Source: Gremmenia infestans
Taxonomy: Eukaryota > Ascomycota > Leotiomycetes > Helotiales > Hamatocanthoscyphaceae
Direction of reading: 5' to 3'
Length of the DNA stretch: 64,000 nt
Assembly (NCBI GenBank): GCA_032629725.1
Contig: JAFEVB010000005.1
Span: 186,001 to 250,000, forward strand
The notes under the pieces are model-generated. The model had not been told where the DNA came from and did not search any database. It worked only from the letters and a program-made list of their open reading frames with translations. Positions 1 to 12,672 of the stretch are shown here, piece after piece. Position numbers and translations under genes: made by a program. The stretch's first letter is position 1. Every line of letters starts with the position of its first letter.

Positions 1-1
1 C

Positions 2-552
2 CGTTCCACCTACAACTTCTTATTTCATGACTGTACCACCTTCCAGCCGTATGTTGCTGAGGTGGATGTCGTTGATGAAGTGCATGAGCTCCTGGGAAGA
101 AGTGGAAGGCGAGTGGGTGGGAAGGAAGGCGTCAGTTTTGTGCTGAAAAGTCTTCCTGAAAATGCGAAAAATCTATTCCGGGTTTTAATAGGGGAGCAAC
201 TCGTGGCAATGGATGGAAGTTACGGGGATACACTTGGAGGGGAGGATGATGATGACCATGACGATAACGAACGACGAATTGGAAACTCGAGGAAGACGGA
301 GCCTGGGGTCGAATATCGAACTCTATACCAAAAGGCTGTGGAGGAATTCATCTGCAGCAACGAAATGAATTTCAGAACGTTGCTGAAAGAGTAAGTCCAG
401 CATAATTTGGAGAAACGATTGGTCTAATTTTCTGCAGATTCCACGACCATCAAATGATTCAGAGCCGAAAAGATGCAATGGGCACCGAGATGCTCTCGGT
501 CCCGTTCCGAAAAGAAGAATTGGAAACTATTTTAGAAGATATCATGTCTTAA
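2..552 (+). CDS. ORC2: Origin recognition complex subunit 2, C-terminal part (5' end outside window)
   Basis: This is the C-terminal end of ORC2, a core subunit of the six-protein complex that marks replication origins in the nucleus and recruits Cdc6 and MCM. Exon one is open from base 2 to 390, an intron runs 391-437 (gtaagt to ctgcag), and the last exon is 438-552. The visible frame carries the ORC2 signature around HDCTTFQPY followed, about 50 residues on, by a segment like NLFRVLIGEQL, which matches the family's AAA-like and winged-helix C-terminal region. A family-typical acidic insert (DDDDHDD) lies between them. The protein ends in LEDIMS. Only about 168 residues are inside the window, so the start and promoter cannot be judged. 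The next gene starts about 300 nt downstream on the same strand. Confidence 0.88.
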
Positions 553-853
553 TGGTTGCATCTGGGACATCTTTGTCGCAAAACGGGATAGGCATCTGTA
601 CAAATAGCATAAGCTTGGCGATGGGATTGTATATTAGAATTAGAGACATAGAAAATGACTGAAATGAATCAAACATCTGACTTTAAAAACAATGAAAGTT
701 TTGTGAAAATCGTCTAAGATTATCCACGTGCCCTCGCTATGAAGACTTAAAAATGTTGCACACCTCTAAAAGATAATTCTCCAAATTCATCCACAACCAC
801 CGAATGGGCGAATGTTGCGCCAAATTTTGACCTTCTTCAATAAACATTTAACG
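553..853. other. Intergenic, ORC2 to tRNA isopentenyltransferase
   Basis: This 301-nt spacer holds the 3' UTR of ORC2 and the promoter of the next gene. It is A/T rich. I see no gene or strong motif in it. Confidence 0.5.
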
Positions 854-2287
854 ATGGCCAAAAAACCGCCCAAGGATCCACTGGTTGTAATCTTGGGCGC
901 CACTGGTACTGGGAAATCGCAGGTACCCAGCTTCATCTCTCTCTGATGCCCCCACCCAACTGACAAGTTTCAGCTCGCAGTGGACCTAGCAACACGATTG
1001 AATGGCGAAATCATTAATGGTGATGCGATGCAGATGTACGATGGGCTTCCTATCGTCACGAACAGGATTACGGTTGAAGAGCAAAAGGGCGTACCGCATC
1101 ATCTGCTTGGATTCGTTGCACTCGACGAGGAACCATGGAGAGTAGGCATTTTCAAAATGAAGGCTAGCCAGATCATAAGGGAAATCCGCTCAAGAGGACG
1201 ACTGCCGATTCTTGTAGGAGGCACGCATTATTACACCCAGTCGCTTCTATTCGCAGATGCGTTGGTTTCCAGTCAGGACGGGGAAGAACAGGCGCAACCA
1301 AATCGCGAAGAACAAGACGCATTGGAGAAATTCCCCATACTTGCTGGAACTACAGAAGCAATTCTCGAGCGTTTGAGGGAGGTGGACCCGGTCATGGCCA
1401 AACGATGGCATCAAAACGATAGAAGGAAGATTCAACGATCCCTCGAAATATTCCTCACAACTGGCAAGAGAGCATCCGACATCTATGCCGAACAGAAGCA
1501 ACGAAAAGTTTTGAATAGGGAATTTACTTTAGAAGATGATGGCCTCTCAATTTCTCCAGTCGCAAGTGGCTCAACGCTACTCTTCTGGGTTCACTCTGAG
1601 TCCCAAGTACTCAAACAGCGGCTTGATTCACGTATCGACAAAATGCTTAAAGCAGGTCTACTGGACGAAGTAAAATCGATGAACGATTTTCTCGACAGCC
1701 AGGCGGAAGCTGGCATCAACGTTGACCTTACCAGGGGCATCTGGGTTTCCATCGGCTGGAAGGAATTCGTACCATATCTAAATGCCCTGAAATCCGGGAC
1801 TAAATCGACCGAAGACTTAAACAAGCTCTATGAGCTATCAGTCGAGCAAATGAAAGCTGCTCATCGCCAGTATGCCAAGCGACAGGTTCGCTGGATACGT
1901 ATAAAGTTGGCCTCGGCTTTATCAGACGAGGATGCCCTCGATAAACTCTACATTCTCGATAGCAGTGACGTCTCACAATTTGGTTCTGCTGTATCTGGTT
2001 CTGCAATTGATGCCACTGCAAGTTTTTTGAAAGGCGACGTTCTGCCTCCTCCACCAGAACTTTCAGAAGCAAGTAAACAGTTTCTTACTCCTGTTGGGGA
2101 TTCTAAAGATCTCGACTTCCGTCGCGAATGCGAGATATGCAATGTTACAGCAGTCATCGAGGAGCAGTGGATCCGTCATCTCCAGAGCCGCCGCCATCGC
2201 GCCCAGGAGAAGAGGCAGCTTAAGAACGCTGGGAGCGGTAGGTTTCACCGAAAGACTGAGGACGCACCAGTAACAGAAATTACCTGA
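854..2287 (+). CDS. MOD5: tRNA dimethylallyltransferase (tRNA isopentenyltransferase)
   Basis: The enzyme transfers a dimethylallyl group from DMAPP to adenosine-37 of tRNAs that read UNN codons, forming i6A; yeast Mod5 acts in cytosol, mitochondria and nucleus. Exons are 854-922 and 974-2287 (460 residues); the 51-nt intron falls right after the P-loop. The N-terminus carries GATGTGKS (residues about 16-23), the family's Walker A loop for DMAPP. It is followed by the GDAMQMYDGLPI segment (the aspartate that activates the tRNA amine) and the VGGTHYYTQSLLF segment. A C-terminal matrin-type C2H2 zinc finger (CEICN...HLQSRRHR, around residues 400-425) is the mark of eukaryotic members. The first ATG at 854 lies only 15 residues before the P-loop, so a mitochondrial presequence is not obvious. 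Identification by family motifs is firm. Confidence 0.92.
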
Positions 2288-3254
2288 GTGCTGTCTAATT
2301 TATATGACGATCTACCCAAAGTTACCTCGAGTTACTACAGTCTGTTCAGATGGAACTTCAATCCAATACCAATGGCAATGGCAATGGACTCAATGCAAGC
2401 AACCAGAGCCTCCAAGTACTACCACGTGGCACAGAGCTTTACAGTACTGAAGCTGCTAACGGAGTGCGACAATTCCAGAGGCATCTCATAATCTACATCA
2501 AGATCCAAGTAGACTCGAGAGACGTTCGCCCAATGGAATTAGCCCCAAAGTCAGGTCTACCAATGATCTGGCAGCTTGTGAAGCAACTAGCAGGTGTATA
2601 CATCTCACCCAGCATGAAACTCAAAGATGGAATTTCCATGGACAATCAATTCACACATAATTTCCAAAGATGTCGATGCGATAGTGAATAGTCCAAGTCA
2701 GTGAGTGACAAGGTTATTTCACTGATGAACTAGCATATAGTATCTCCGATATCCTACTTAGAGCGGACAATACAAGTATATCGTGCACCGGCGAGCCAGT
2801 TTATGAAAATCAAGAGTTTCCTCCTTCGTCTTTGATAAACAACCTCTTGAATATTTACCCTACACTTTACAGTCGAACAATACACTATTATATACACTAA
2901 ATACTACGATACTTTTAACGAATCTTTCAATCTTCTGTGAAGTTACAGTGCAAATCAATCAGCATCGTATACGACTCCTTTCCGCAGACGCTTGGCATCC
3001 CCTAGCTCTAGCCCCTGCTCTAATTAATTTGTCCACGTGATCATTAGATATGTGTCTTCAAACTACGGCAAGCGAGTATCCCCAGCTTAAGTTTTGAGAT
3101 CTGTTCGATATTTCCTTTCGAACACATCACCACGCCCACGCGCATTCTGCCTACAAAAGCAGAAGAGTCGTGCCTGCCTTTCATCGTCGCTCCTTAAGCT
3201 GCTTCCTTTCTTCTTTTCCACGTCTGTGAGGTTGTTAGAGACAACACCGCCAAG
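2288..3254. other. Intergenic, includes SEC61 promoter
   Basis: This 967-nt stretch separates the isopentenyltransferase stop from the SEC61 start. A 113-codon open frame at 2350-2691 has no recognisable domain and I do not call it. The last 150 nt are pyrimidine rich, as in many strong fungal promoters and leaders. Confidence 0.5.
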
Positions 3255-4840
3255 ATGAGTGGCCGTAAGTCCTCACTCTCTCCCTCCTATTCAAAATCCC
3301 CCTGAGCTCATGCAATTGCGCGTCTCGAGGATACAATAGCTGACTCTGCGCTTGGTTCCTTTTCACAGTCCGATTCCTCGATCTCATCAAGCCCTTTTCG
3401 CCGATCCTCCCTGAGGTTCAGCAGCCCGAAACGAAGGTCCCATTCAACCAGAAGCTGATGTGGACCGGTCTGACGCTCGTAATATTTTTGATCATGAGCC
3501 AGATGCCGTTATATGGTATTGTGTCTTCAGACACCTCGGATCCTTTATACTGGCTGCGAATGATGCTGGCGAGTAACAGAGGAACGTTGATGGAACTGGG
3601 TATTTCACCAATTATCTCATCTGGAATGGTCTTCCAGCTTCTCGCTGGTACACACTTGATCGATGTCAACCTTGACCTGAAGTCGGATCGCGAGTTGTAC
3701 CAGACTGCGCAAAAACTGTTCGCCATCATCTTGTCAATGGGTCAGGCTACTGTTTACGTTTTCACTGGTCTATACGGTCAACCATCTGACCTCGGCGCCG
3801 GTGTTGTCTTCCTCCTGATTCTCCAATTGGTCGTTGCTGGGTTGATTGTCATTCTCCTTGACGAACTCCTCCAGAAGGGATACGGTCTTGGAAGCGGTAT
3901 CTCCCTTTTCATTGCCACCAACATCTGCGAGTCCATTGTCTGGAAGGCCTTCTCTCCCACAACCATCAACACTGGTCGTGGCCCAGAATTCGAGGGCGCA
4001 GTCATTGCGCTCTTCCACCTTCTCTTGACATGGCCAAACAAGCAGCGCGCTCTGCAGGAGGCTTTCTATAGACAAAACCTCCCCAACATCATGAACTTGC
4101 TTGCGACTCTCATCGTCTTCGGCGCCGTCATCTACCTCCAAGGATTTCGCGTCGAGATCCCAGTCAAGTCTTCTCGCCAGCGTGGCGCTCGCGGCTCCTA
4201 CCCGATCCGCCTGTTCTACACCTCCAACATGCCCATCATGCTGCAATCTGCCCTGTCGTCCAACGTCTTCTTGATTAGTCAAATGCTCTATTCCCGCTTC
4301 TCCGAGAACCTGCTCGTCCAGCTCTTTGGTATCTGGGAACCCAAAGAAGGCTCCGCACAACTCTTTGCTGTCTCTGGTCTCGCATACTACATGTCTCCAC
4401 CATTGAACTTCACCGAGGCTCTCTTAGACCCCATCCACACCGCTATCTACATCGTCTATATGCTCGTTGCCTGTGCTATTTTCTCCAAGACGTGGATTGA
4501 AGTTTCTGGCTCCAGCCCAAGAGATGTCGCAAAGCAGCTCAAGGACCAGGGGCTTGTTATGGCTGGCCATAGAGAGCAGAGCATGTACAAGGAACTGAAG
4601 CGTATCATTCCTACTGCTGCTGCTTTTGGAGGGGCTTGCATTGGTGGGCTCTCTGTTGCCAGCGACTTGTTGGGCGCTCTTGGATCTGGAACTGGTATTT
4701 TGATGGCCGTCACGTAAGCAATTCCTTCTCACTATTTTGTGTTTAGGCACTAATCTCTCTTCAGTATCATCTACAGCTACTTCGAGATCGCTGCCAAGGA
4801 AGGAGATATGAGCGCGATGAAGGGCCTGGTGATGGGCTAA
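3255..4840 (+). CDS. SEC61: Sec61 translocon alpha subunit
   Basis: This is the pore subunit of the ER protein-conducting channel, which inserts and secretes nascent proteins. Three exons, 3255-3264, 3369-4713 and 4765-4840, give 476 residues, the usual family length. The first coding exon is only 10 nt (ATG AGT GGC C). The N-terminus reads [19 protein letters not shown], the amphipathic helix typical of fungal Sec61. The body contains the plug region and the conserved pore stretch after [15 protein letters not shown]. Ten hydrophobic helices are evident up to [17 protein letters not shown] at the end. The second intron contains an earlier tttag, but only the acceptor at 4764 keeps frame with [13 protein letters not shown]. 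Unusually for a housekeeping gene the spacer downstream is long (1.7 kb). Confidence 0.96.
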
Positions 4841-6578
4841 TACTTTACAAGCTCCACATGATCTTTTCACTGCTTCATATTTGGTCTAGGCTACATACAA
4901 AAGTCGTGAAAAGGGGTGGAGGGTAATATCTTCTCAGAGGTCGAAGAGGCGACCTCGTGTAAATCAATAGGGCGAGAGAGGGTGGGAGAATGGAAAATGT
5001 TAAAAAATGCATTGCGTGGGTGGTATTTGGAACTCTATCTACGGTGTCATTCATAGGTAGACAAAACGTTTTCGCTTGTTTGTATCTATCGCGTGTGTAA
5101 ACAATACTGTGTGATGATTAAAACAAGGATTGGAAAGTCCTTGCGTATGTTTTAGCGGGGTAAATGCATATGAATCGTAATCTATATCATGTGTCAGTGA
5201 GGTGGGACATTCATGAAGCAGTACTCCAGAGAGAAATTGAAATTTCCAGATATCTTATTAGATCAGTTTCTCATGGGAAAATGGTTTGGTTCTATGGGGT
5301 GCGAATGTTCTAAGCCTGGTCTTATTGTACAGGTATTAGGTCTTCTGGCTTTGATAGATATGTTTCCTGGTGGTTCCGTATGGACTTTGGTATTGATAAC
5401 GGCAAGTCCGTCAAGTTCATATTGGAGGTTTAGGGTTTCATCAGCCCAAAGGTATCCGGCGGATTGAAAATAGTAATTGGATGCTTGCGGGGAACTGAGA
5501 CGCGAATTGGATATGCATCTTGACCGTTTACTCCGTGCCGTTGCTCTTCTGATCCCAACCGGAAAGCATCGTGAATCATCCGGCGTGCAAGGGAATTGTC
5601 CAATCAGCATCAGGCGTTCATTCAGGGTTCAAACTGAAGCGCTTCTAGGATTGTCTCGGAGGAGAGGAGAGGCCAAAAGATTATCGCAGAGCGGTGTGCA
5701 ATGCAAAGGAAATATCGTGATGCAAGCAGGAGCTGCTGCTGTATCCAGGTTGAATCGCTATCAAAGATACTCGTACTATTTCCGATGCCGGCGCATTTGT
5801 CTTTCCTTCTTCTGCCTGGCTGGTGTGTCAGTAGATAGGAACTGTAGATATAAGTGAGGGGTTCTAGAGGATAGATGGATCTGGATACTCAATGAATAAT
5901 AGCATATTGATCTATCTATGCAAACGTCCAGAACTTGAACAACTATTCGAGATAGGTAGTAAACTCGAAGCAGTCTTACTAAGACCACTTTCAGACAAGG
6001 GGACGACATAAAAGGTCGGCTTACCGTACACACTCTACGGAGTAGAGAGATAACGCAAGATAAAACAAGCATAAAAGTCTGCACCCAAGAAAATGAAATA
6101 TAGAAAATGACTCGCTTGGTTTTTTTGGTTGTATGTATTTACAAGAAGCTGTCGTGACTTATAATTCGCAGCATCCAACGGACAGTCAATTGGCTGGCTG
6201 TCTGTTCTACATGTGGAAGCTGCACCCCGTTCGGATTTGTCTCACCGAATAAATGATGGCGATGGTCTTGGTGGTCTTGGCATCAATCTACCCCACTTTC
6301 TACCTACGGTTGGGTTGGGTTGCTTGCACGCCGGGTTGTGGCTTCGAGCTTTTTTACTTAGTTCATTCCTACTGTACTGCAAAATCATGAAGCTTTACTT
6401 TTACACCAGCAATCACCGGCCTTACCTATTCTTGACATTCTACTAGGGCATCTTTGCGGCGAGCATATCAATCAATGTTCCGTTCATTCAGTTGACCAGA
6501 GCATCTTGTATCCTTCGACTCCTCCATCCTCTTCTCTTCTTCTCTTTCTCTGCCGGTGTCGCATATCCCCAGCATCAT
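4841..6578. other. Intergenic, SEC61 3' region and ABC transporter 5' region
   Basis: This is 1.7 kb without a gene that I can support. A perfect 6+3+6 nt inverted repeat sits at 6033-6047 (CTCTAC, GGA, GTAGAG), one of several related palindromes in this window. Short open frames on both strands show no domain. Confidence 0.5.
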
Positions 6579-9500
6579 ATGGGCAACAGCATGATAGGCC
6601 AATGCCCCGGCCCGCTGTGGCAGATCGATGATTTAACAAACTGCTTTCAGCGCGATTATCTGAAGGTTCTTCTCCCAATAGTATCCATCGCCATATCTTT
6701 ATTGTCCCTCCTCTCACAAAATATCCATCGATACGCCAAATCATCATCTTCGAAGTACAGACCCGTTTCAAACGGCCCAGGCGTTAACGGGAATGCCGGG
6801 GATTACAATGGGCGCACAATTGGAAATGGACATGTGCCGGACACAAGAACGGCCGCAGACGGATCAGATGATGAGGACGAAGTCTTGACTATGGGTGGAG
6901 GCCGACTGGCACTGGCGAAAACAACCACCAAAGGATCCGTTGCTGCCGTTGATAAGCCCCGTGGGCAATACACTCTGTTGACCGTGGAGCTTCTGTCGGT
7001 AGTTGCCGTGCTAGTCATTAACGTGGTGGCATTGGTTCTCCATGCGTACGGTTCGAAAGGGACGTTGGCGACAGTGGCGGGCATCACAACATGGACTTAT
7101 ATCCTCATACTGGTCATCCTGAGACTGGCATTGTCCAACACGCGGTATAGGATACCGAGGTTATGGAATCATACAGCGGCTTTATACTCCCTCCTGTGGC
7201 TCTTTTCGATTATCATTTTCCGATCAGCTATCATCCATCCCCGCTCCGATGTCGCCCAAGCTCTGGTCATCTCCGAGTTTGCATTGACGACACTTCTGTT
7301 TGGGATTGCAATTACTACCCGGAAGGGCAATAAAACTGTCGTGTTAGAATGGGAGGGAGACATTGAACCATCTAGAGAGCCTCTCGCGAGTTTATTCTCC
7401 ATTGCTACTTTTGGATGGGTGGACGCAATCGTGTGGCAAGGATACATGAAGACATTCGAGATGACTGACGTATGGAACCTCTTGCCCAAAGACAAAGCAG
7501 CAGCAGTTCTGGCGGATTATCGGCAACTCAGAAAAACGACCGCTCTCACATGGCACCTGATGCATTACTTCCGCTGGAGTCTTATCATCCAATGCTCTTA
7601 TGCCATATTCTCGAGCCTTTTCACATTTGCTCCGACCTTGTTGTTGAAGGTTATCCTGGAATATATCGAGGACCCTGATATTGCACCGCGGAACGTGGTC
7701 TGGCTTTATGTTATCTTGATATCCCTTACGGATGTACTGCAATCACTAGCGAACGGCCAAGCACTGTGGATTGGTCGGAAGATCTGCATCCAGCTCCGAG
7801 CAATTATCATTGGAGAAATCTACGCCAAGGCTCTGCGTAGAAAAGCAGCAGCTGGAAGTGATACAGTGCTCGGAGATAAGAAAGACAAAGAAGACGCTAC
7901 GAAAGTGAGCAAGTTGAAGAGTCTGGTTGGACTTGGCAGCAAGAAAAAGGACGACAAGAAACCTGACTCGGATTTAAGCACTGCGGAAAATACAGATCCT
8001 ACTGCGGCAAAGGGGTCGGATGAACAGGTCAATGTTGGGACTATCATCAATCTCATGTCGGTTGATTCTTTCAAAGTCAGTGAGATAACTGCATATCTTC
8101 ACTTTCTCTTTGCCGCTGCACCCACCCAGTTGATAGTTGCCGTCTATCTTCTCTACCGGATACTGGGTCTGAGTAGTATTCCTGGCCTAGTCGTAATGGT
8201 TATTCTTTTGCCACTGAATATTGGACTTGCGCGAGGATTTGGCCGTTTACAGAAGAAGATCATGGCAGCCACAGACAAGCGGATTCATACGACTAACGAG
8301 GTAAGAAACTACCCTTGATATGGACAAGTACGGGATTTTTATAACCCGGGAGTTCTGAGACATTGATACCCCAACTCCTCCTCAACCAAGAAATGCTGAC
8401 TCCGATTTTCAGGTACTCCAAAACATCCGTATTGTCAAGTTCTTTGCTTGGGAGCATCGTTTCAGCAATATTGTCAATGAAAAGCGATCTGCTGAGTTGA
8501 AAGCCTTGCGATCAAAATACATCCTCTGGGCCTGCGCGGTAGCGGTCTGGAATACGGTCCCAGTTATTATAACTTTCTTCTCCTTCCTCGTCTACACGGT
8601 CATAGAGAAAAAGCCACTGTATCCTTCTATTGCCTTCACAGCCATCTCACTCTTTAGTATTCTCCGAGTTCCTCTTGATCAACTGGGCGACATGATCGCA
8701 CACGTTCAAGAGTCCAAAGTCTCTGTCGATCGTGTAGAGGAATTTCTAAATGAAGAAGAAACGGAGAAGTACGACCAGCTAGGTCATGATAGCCTGGATG
8801 AAGATGGCAACCAAATGATAGGTTTCAAATCTGCTACTTTCTCCTGGGGTGGTAAAGAAACATCCACAGAGGAAGTTTCAAGCGCGTTCCGGCTCATGAA
8901 GTTAAACATCAACTTCGAAATTGGCGAGTTGAACATTATTGCCGGTCCCACCGGATCAGGCAAGACTTCTCTCCTGATGGCCCTCCTGGGTGAGATGACG
9001 CTTATTGAAGGCAAAGTCTTTCTCCCAGGCGGTGGATGCAGCCGCGAGGATGTAAGGCCGGACCCCGAAACAGGTCTCACTGACAGCGTTGCCTATTGTG
9101 CTCAGCAAGCGTGGCTCGTCAACGCTGACATCAAAGAGAACATCATTTTCGCTGCACCTTTAGACGAGAAGAGGTACAATCAAGTTATTGTAGCATGTGC
9201 TCTGGAGCGGGACCTAGAGATTCTAGACAGCGGAGACGAAACACTCGTGGGCGAGAAAGGCATCACACTCTCTGGAGGCCAAAAACAACGCATCTCGCTT
9301 GCAAGAGCATTGTATTCCAACTCTAAGCACGTACTCCTGGACGACTGCCTTAGTGCTGTGGACTCGCATACAGCAAAGTGGATCTTTAATAATTGCATTC
9401 GAGGGCCACTAATGCAAGGTCGGACTTGCATACTCGTTACCCACAATTTAGCTCTTTGTGTTCCTCAATCTAGCTATGTGGTTTATCTTGACAACGGCGT

Positions 9501-11943
9501 CGTTGATATCCAGGGCTCGGCGGCAAAAGTAATTGCTTCTGGAAAACTTGGTGATGATGTCAATATGTCAAGACCTGGATCGGCTATAGCCTCTCAGATG
9601 CCTTCACGAGTACCTTCCAGCCTTGGTAACGAAAGTGAAGATACTACCCTCGTTGATGATGGAGGCCATTCCAATGGAAATGACAGTAGTAAAGCTGCAA
9701 AGTCGAAGAACGCCGATAAAGGTGCGAAGCAAGATGCCATGAAAGAAACCAAGGCCGAAGGCGGGGTCAAATGGAATGTTGTAGTCCTGTATCTGAATTC
9801 GATGGGACCTTGGTACGTCATCCTCTGCAAGTTTATTTTCACCCAAGCCAGACTTCTTTTCAGCACGTTTTAGACCAGGTCCTTGGAAGTCATATTCCAA
9901 CCTGGAAATCTTCATTTATTTTTGATTCACCATCATTGCATTTACTAATAGAAGTGCAGGTGGTTCTGGGTTTTGGCAGTGCTGGTCTTCGGTGTTCAGC
10001 AGATTGGCAGTCTTGCTGCAAACGTCTGGATTCGACAATGGGCAAACCAGTACGACACGGAATCTATCAACAGATCTCACAGCTTGTCACCAAACAACTA
10101 CATTGGAAATTCGATTTCTACTATCCAAGTAGCGAGCTCTCGAATATCCCAAGTCCAACCATACTTTGACCCCAACAAGACATCACTCATAGCGCAGCTT
10201 GCCCCGAACGTCGATGTTTCTTATTATCTTGGAGTCTATGCGTTGATCGGAATTGCTGGTATGCTGATAGCACTTTTCAGAGATTTCTGGTTATTCTTCG
10301 GCTCCTTGACTGCAAGCTGGGCAATCCATAGACGCTTGATGGAGTCAGTAACTCGAGCAAAATTCAAGTTTTTCGATGTGACACCTTTGGGTCAATTGAT
10401 GAATCGCTTCAGCAAAGATCTAGAGGCTGTTGACCAAGAAGTGGCTCCGATCGCCATCGGCGTCATGTCTTGCGCTCTTGCTATCCTTGTCACAGTCATA
10501 TTAATCACTGTCATTACCCCAGGTTTCCTGATTGCTGGTATATTCATTAGTGCTCTGTATTTCTTCGTTGGGAAGTTTTACCTCAGATCTTCGAGAGATC
10601 TGAAGAGACTTGAGTCTGTGCAAAGGAGCCCCCTGTTCCAGCAATTCGGAGAGACTTTGAGCGGAATCACAACGATTCGTGCGTATGGGGAAGAGAGACG
10701 CTTTATTCGCGATAACATGTCGAGGATTAACACACACTCGCGGCCATTCATCTATCTCTGGGCTGCCAACAGATGGCTCGCCTTTCGAATGGACGCTATT
10801 GGTGACCTTGTTGCTTTCTTCGCCGGCGCATTCGTCGTCCTTAGCATCGGGAAAATTGACGCCGGTTCGGCTGGTCTATCCTTGAGTTATGCACTCGCAT
10901 TCACCGAGAACGTGCTCTGGCTCGTCCGACTTTACGCTGTGAACGAGCAAAACATGAACTCGGTCGAACGTATCAAGGAATATTTGGACGTCGAACAGGA
11001 AGCAGAGGCAGTAATAGAGAAGACCAGACCTGCTGCAAATTGGCCTAGCAATGGCTCTGTCGAGTTCATTAATTATACAACTAGATATCGGGATGATTTA
11101 GATCCGGTATTGAAAGATGTCACATTCAAGATTAATCCACTTGAGAAGGTTGGAATAGTTGGCCGAACCGGCGCTGGCAAGAGCTCATTGGCCCTTGCTC
11201 TTTTCCGTGGACTTGAAGCAGACGCAGGCAAAATATTGATTGACGACGTTGACATTGGACTCATCGGCCTCCAAGATCTTCGAGAATCTATCACAATCGT
11301 CCCCCAGGACCCGACACTTTTCACAGGCACCATTCGAAGCAATCTGGACCCATTCAATCTCTTCACTGACGAAGATATCTTCGCAGCTTTGCGAAGAGTT
11401 CACCTGATAGGCGCCCCACTGTCAACCACTAACCCCTCTACCCCAATTACGACATCTCGACCAGGTTCGCCCGGTCTCGATAGCCCCGATACTCCCACTG
11501 GTGCATCAACGCCAGTAAACAAGAACATATTCTTAAACCTCTCCTCCACCGTCACAGAATCCGGCAACAACCTTTCGCAAGGCCAGCGCCAGCTCCTGTG
11601 CCTAGCCCGCGCGCTGCTCAAAAACCCCAAGGTTTTGATGATGGACGAGGCTACCGCCTCCATCGACTACAGCACAGACTCCAAGATCCAAGAAACGATC
11701 CACGAGCTCAAGAGCACCATCATCACCATTGCGCATCGCCTGCAAACAATCGTCGACTACGACAAAGTTCTTGTATTAGATAAGGGTCAAGTAATGGAGT
11801 ACGGTCATCCATACGAGCTGCTGAAGAAAGAGGGTAAGGACGCCATCTTCAGGGGCATGTGCGAGACAAGCGGTGATTTTGAAGGACTGCAAAAGACCGC
11901 GAAGAAAGCTTGGGATGCAGGGCGGCTGGTTGACGATGAATAG
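6579..11943 (+). CDS. ABCC-family (MRP/bile-acid type) ABC transporter
   Basis: This is an ATP-driven exporter of amphipathic anions or conjugates, expected in the vacuolar or plasma membrane, like yeast Ybt1/Ycf1. Exons 6579-8300, 8413-9812 and 9960-11943 give 1701 residues in the order TMD0, TMD1, NBD1, TMD2, NBD2. NBD1 has Walker A GPTGSGKTS (about residue 752), signature LSGGQKQRIS and Walker B ending LLDDCLSAVD; the Asp in place of the catalytic Glu is normal for ABCC. NBD2 has GRTGAGKSS (about 1442), signature LSQGQRQLL and MMDEATASID with the Glu kept. About 45 Ser/Thr/Pro-rich residues are inserted in NBD2 before the signature, as in other fungal ABCC pumps. I chose the ATG at 6579; the frame is open further upstream without another ATG, so a 5' exon is possible. 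The substrate cannot be read from sequence. Confidence 0.9.
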
Positions 11944-12672
11944 AGAGAACCGGTCTTGTGTGCTTGGTATCATGTATTTACAGCATTCGGCGTAAAGGTC
12001 GGCGCTTCTTTGATTATAAAGTCAGTCCCCTTCTAGAAAGTTGATATGTAACTATACGCCAGGTTTCTTCTGAGTAAGTGAGTGGATGGGTTATGTGAGT
12101 CGGTATCGTCGCTGCCATGGCCGTTGACATACGATACTTACTATGCTGACGTTGATTCCCTGACGCTGATGTCGCCTGAGTGAGCTGACTGAATATGTAC
12201 GAGTGTACGAGCAGGAGACTAGACCCTTTCAGTCCGACGGCAAATACCTAATTAGTAAGCAAGAAATGTGATTATATTGTCTAATTATGCTGACTCACTG
12301 CTGGATGATGATGATGGTGATTATAACAAAATGGGTCCTAAAGCGGGCAATCGGACTGCCTAAGCTGCTGCCTATGACCATGACCTCTCTTTGGTACGAG
12401 GACGTGCTAAGCTAAGCATAAAGTGTCTTTCTGACAGCTGGACGTACAACCCCGGCGAACATATACATTAATTATACTCATACAGCTTGGTTCATTACTC
12501 TACGTTGTACTTTTAACATTTTGTGGGGGATAATGTTGCGTATTCGTCGTTTGTTCATTCTCGGGCATTAATGATTACTGATTATTAGGTAGGTATATTT
12601 ATTGATTTTTGATTTTTGATGTTTGATTTCGTTGTCCATTATATCGTAGTCCATTTAGGCAAAGTGTAGTTG
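11944..12672. other. Intergenic between convergent genes
   Basis: This 729-nt spacer lies between the 3' ends of the ABC transporter (+) and the hydrolase (-). It holds only A/T-rich 3' UTR-like sequence. No gene, tRNA or repeat of note was found. Confidence 0.5.

Noticed and set aside
2350..2691. Open frame of 113 codons after the isopentenyltransferase
   Set aside because: Low-complexity start, no domain, no splice logic and no coding-like codon pattern.
3770..4360. Antisense open frame of 196 codons within SEC61
   Set aside because: Mirror of strongly biased codons in the real gene.
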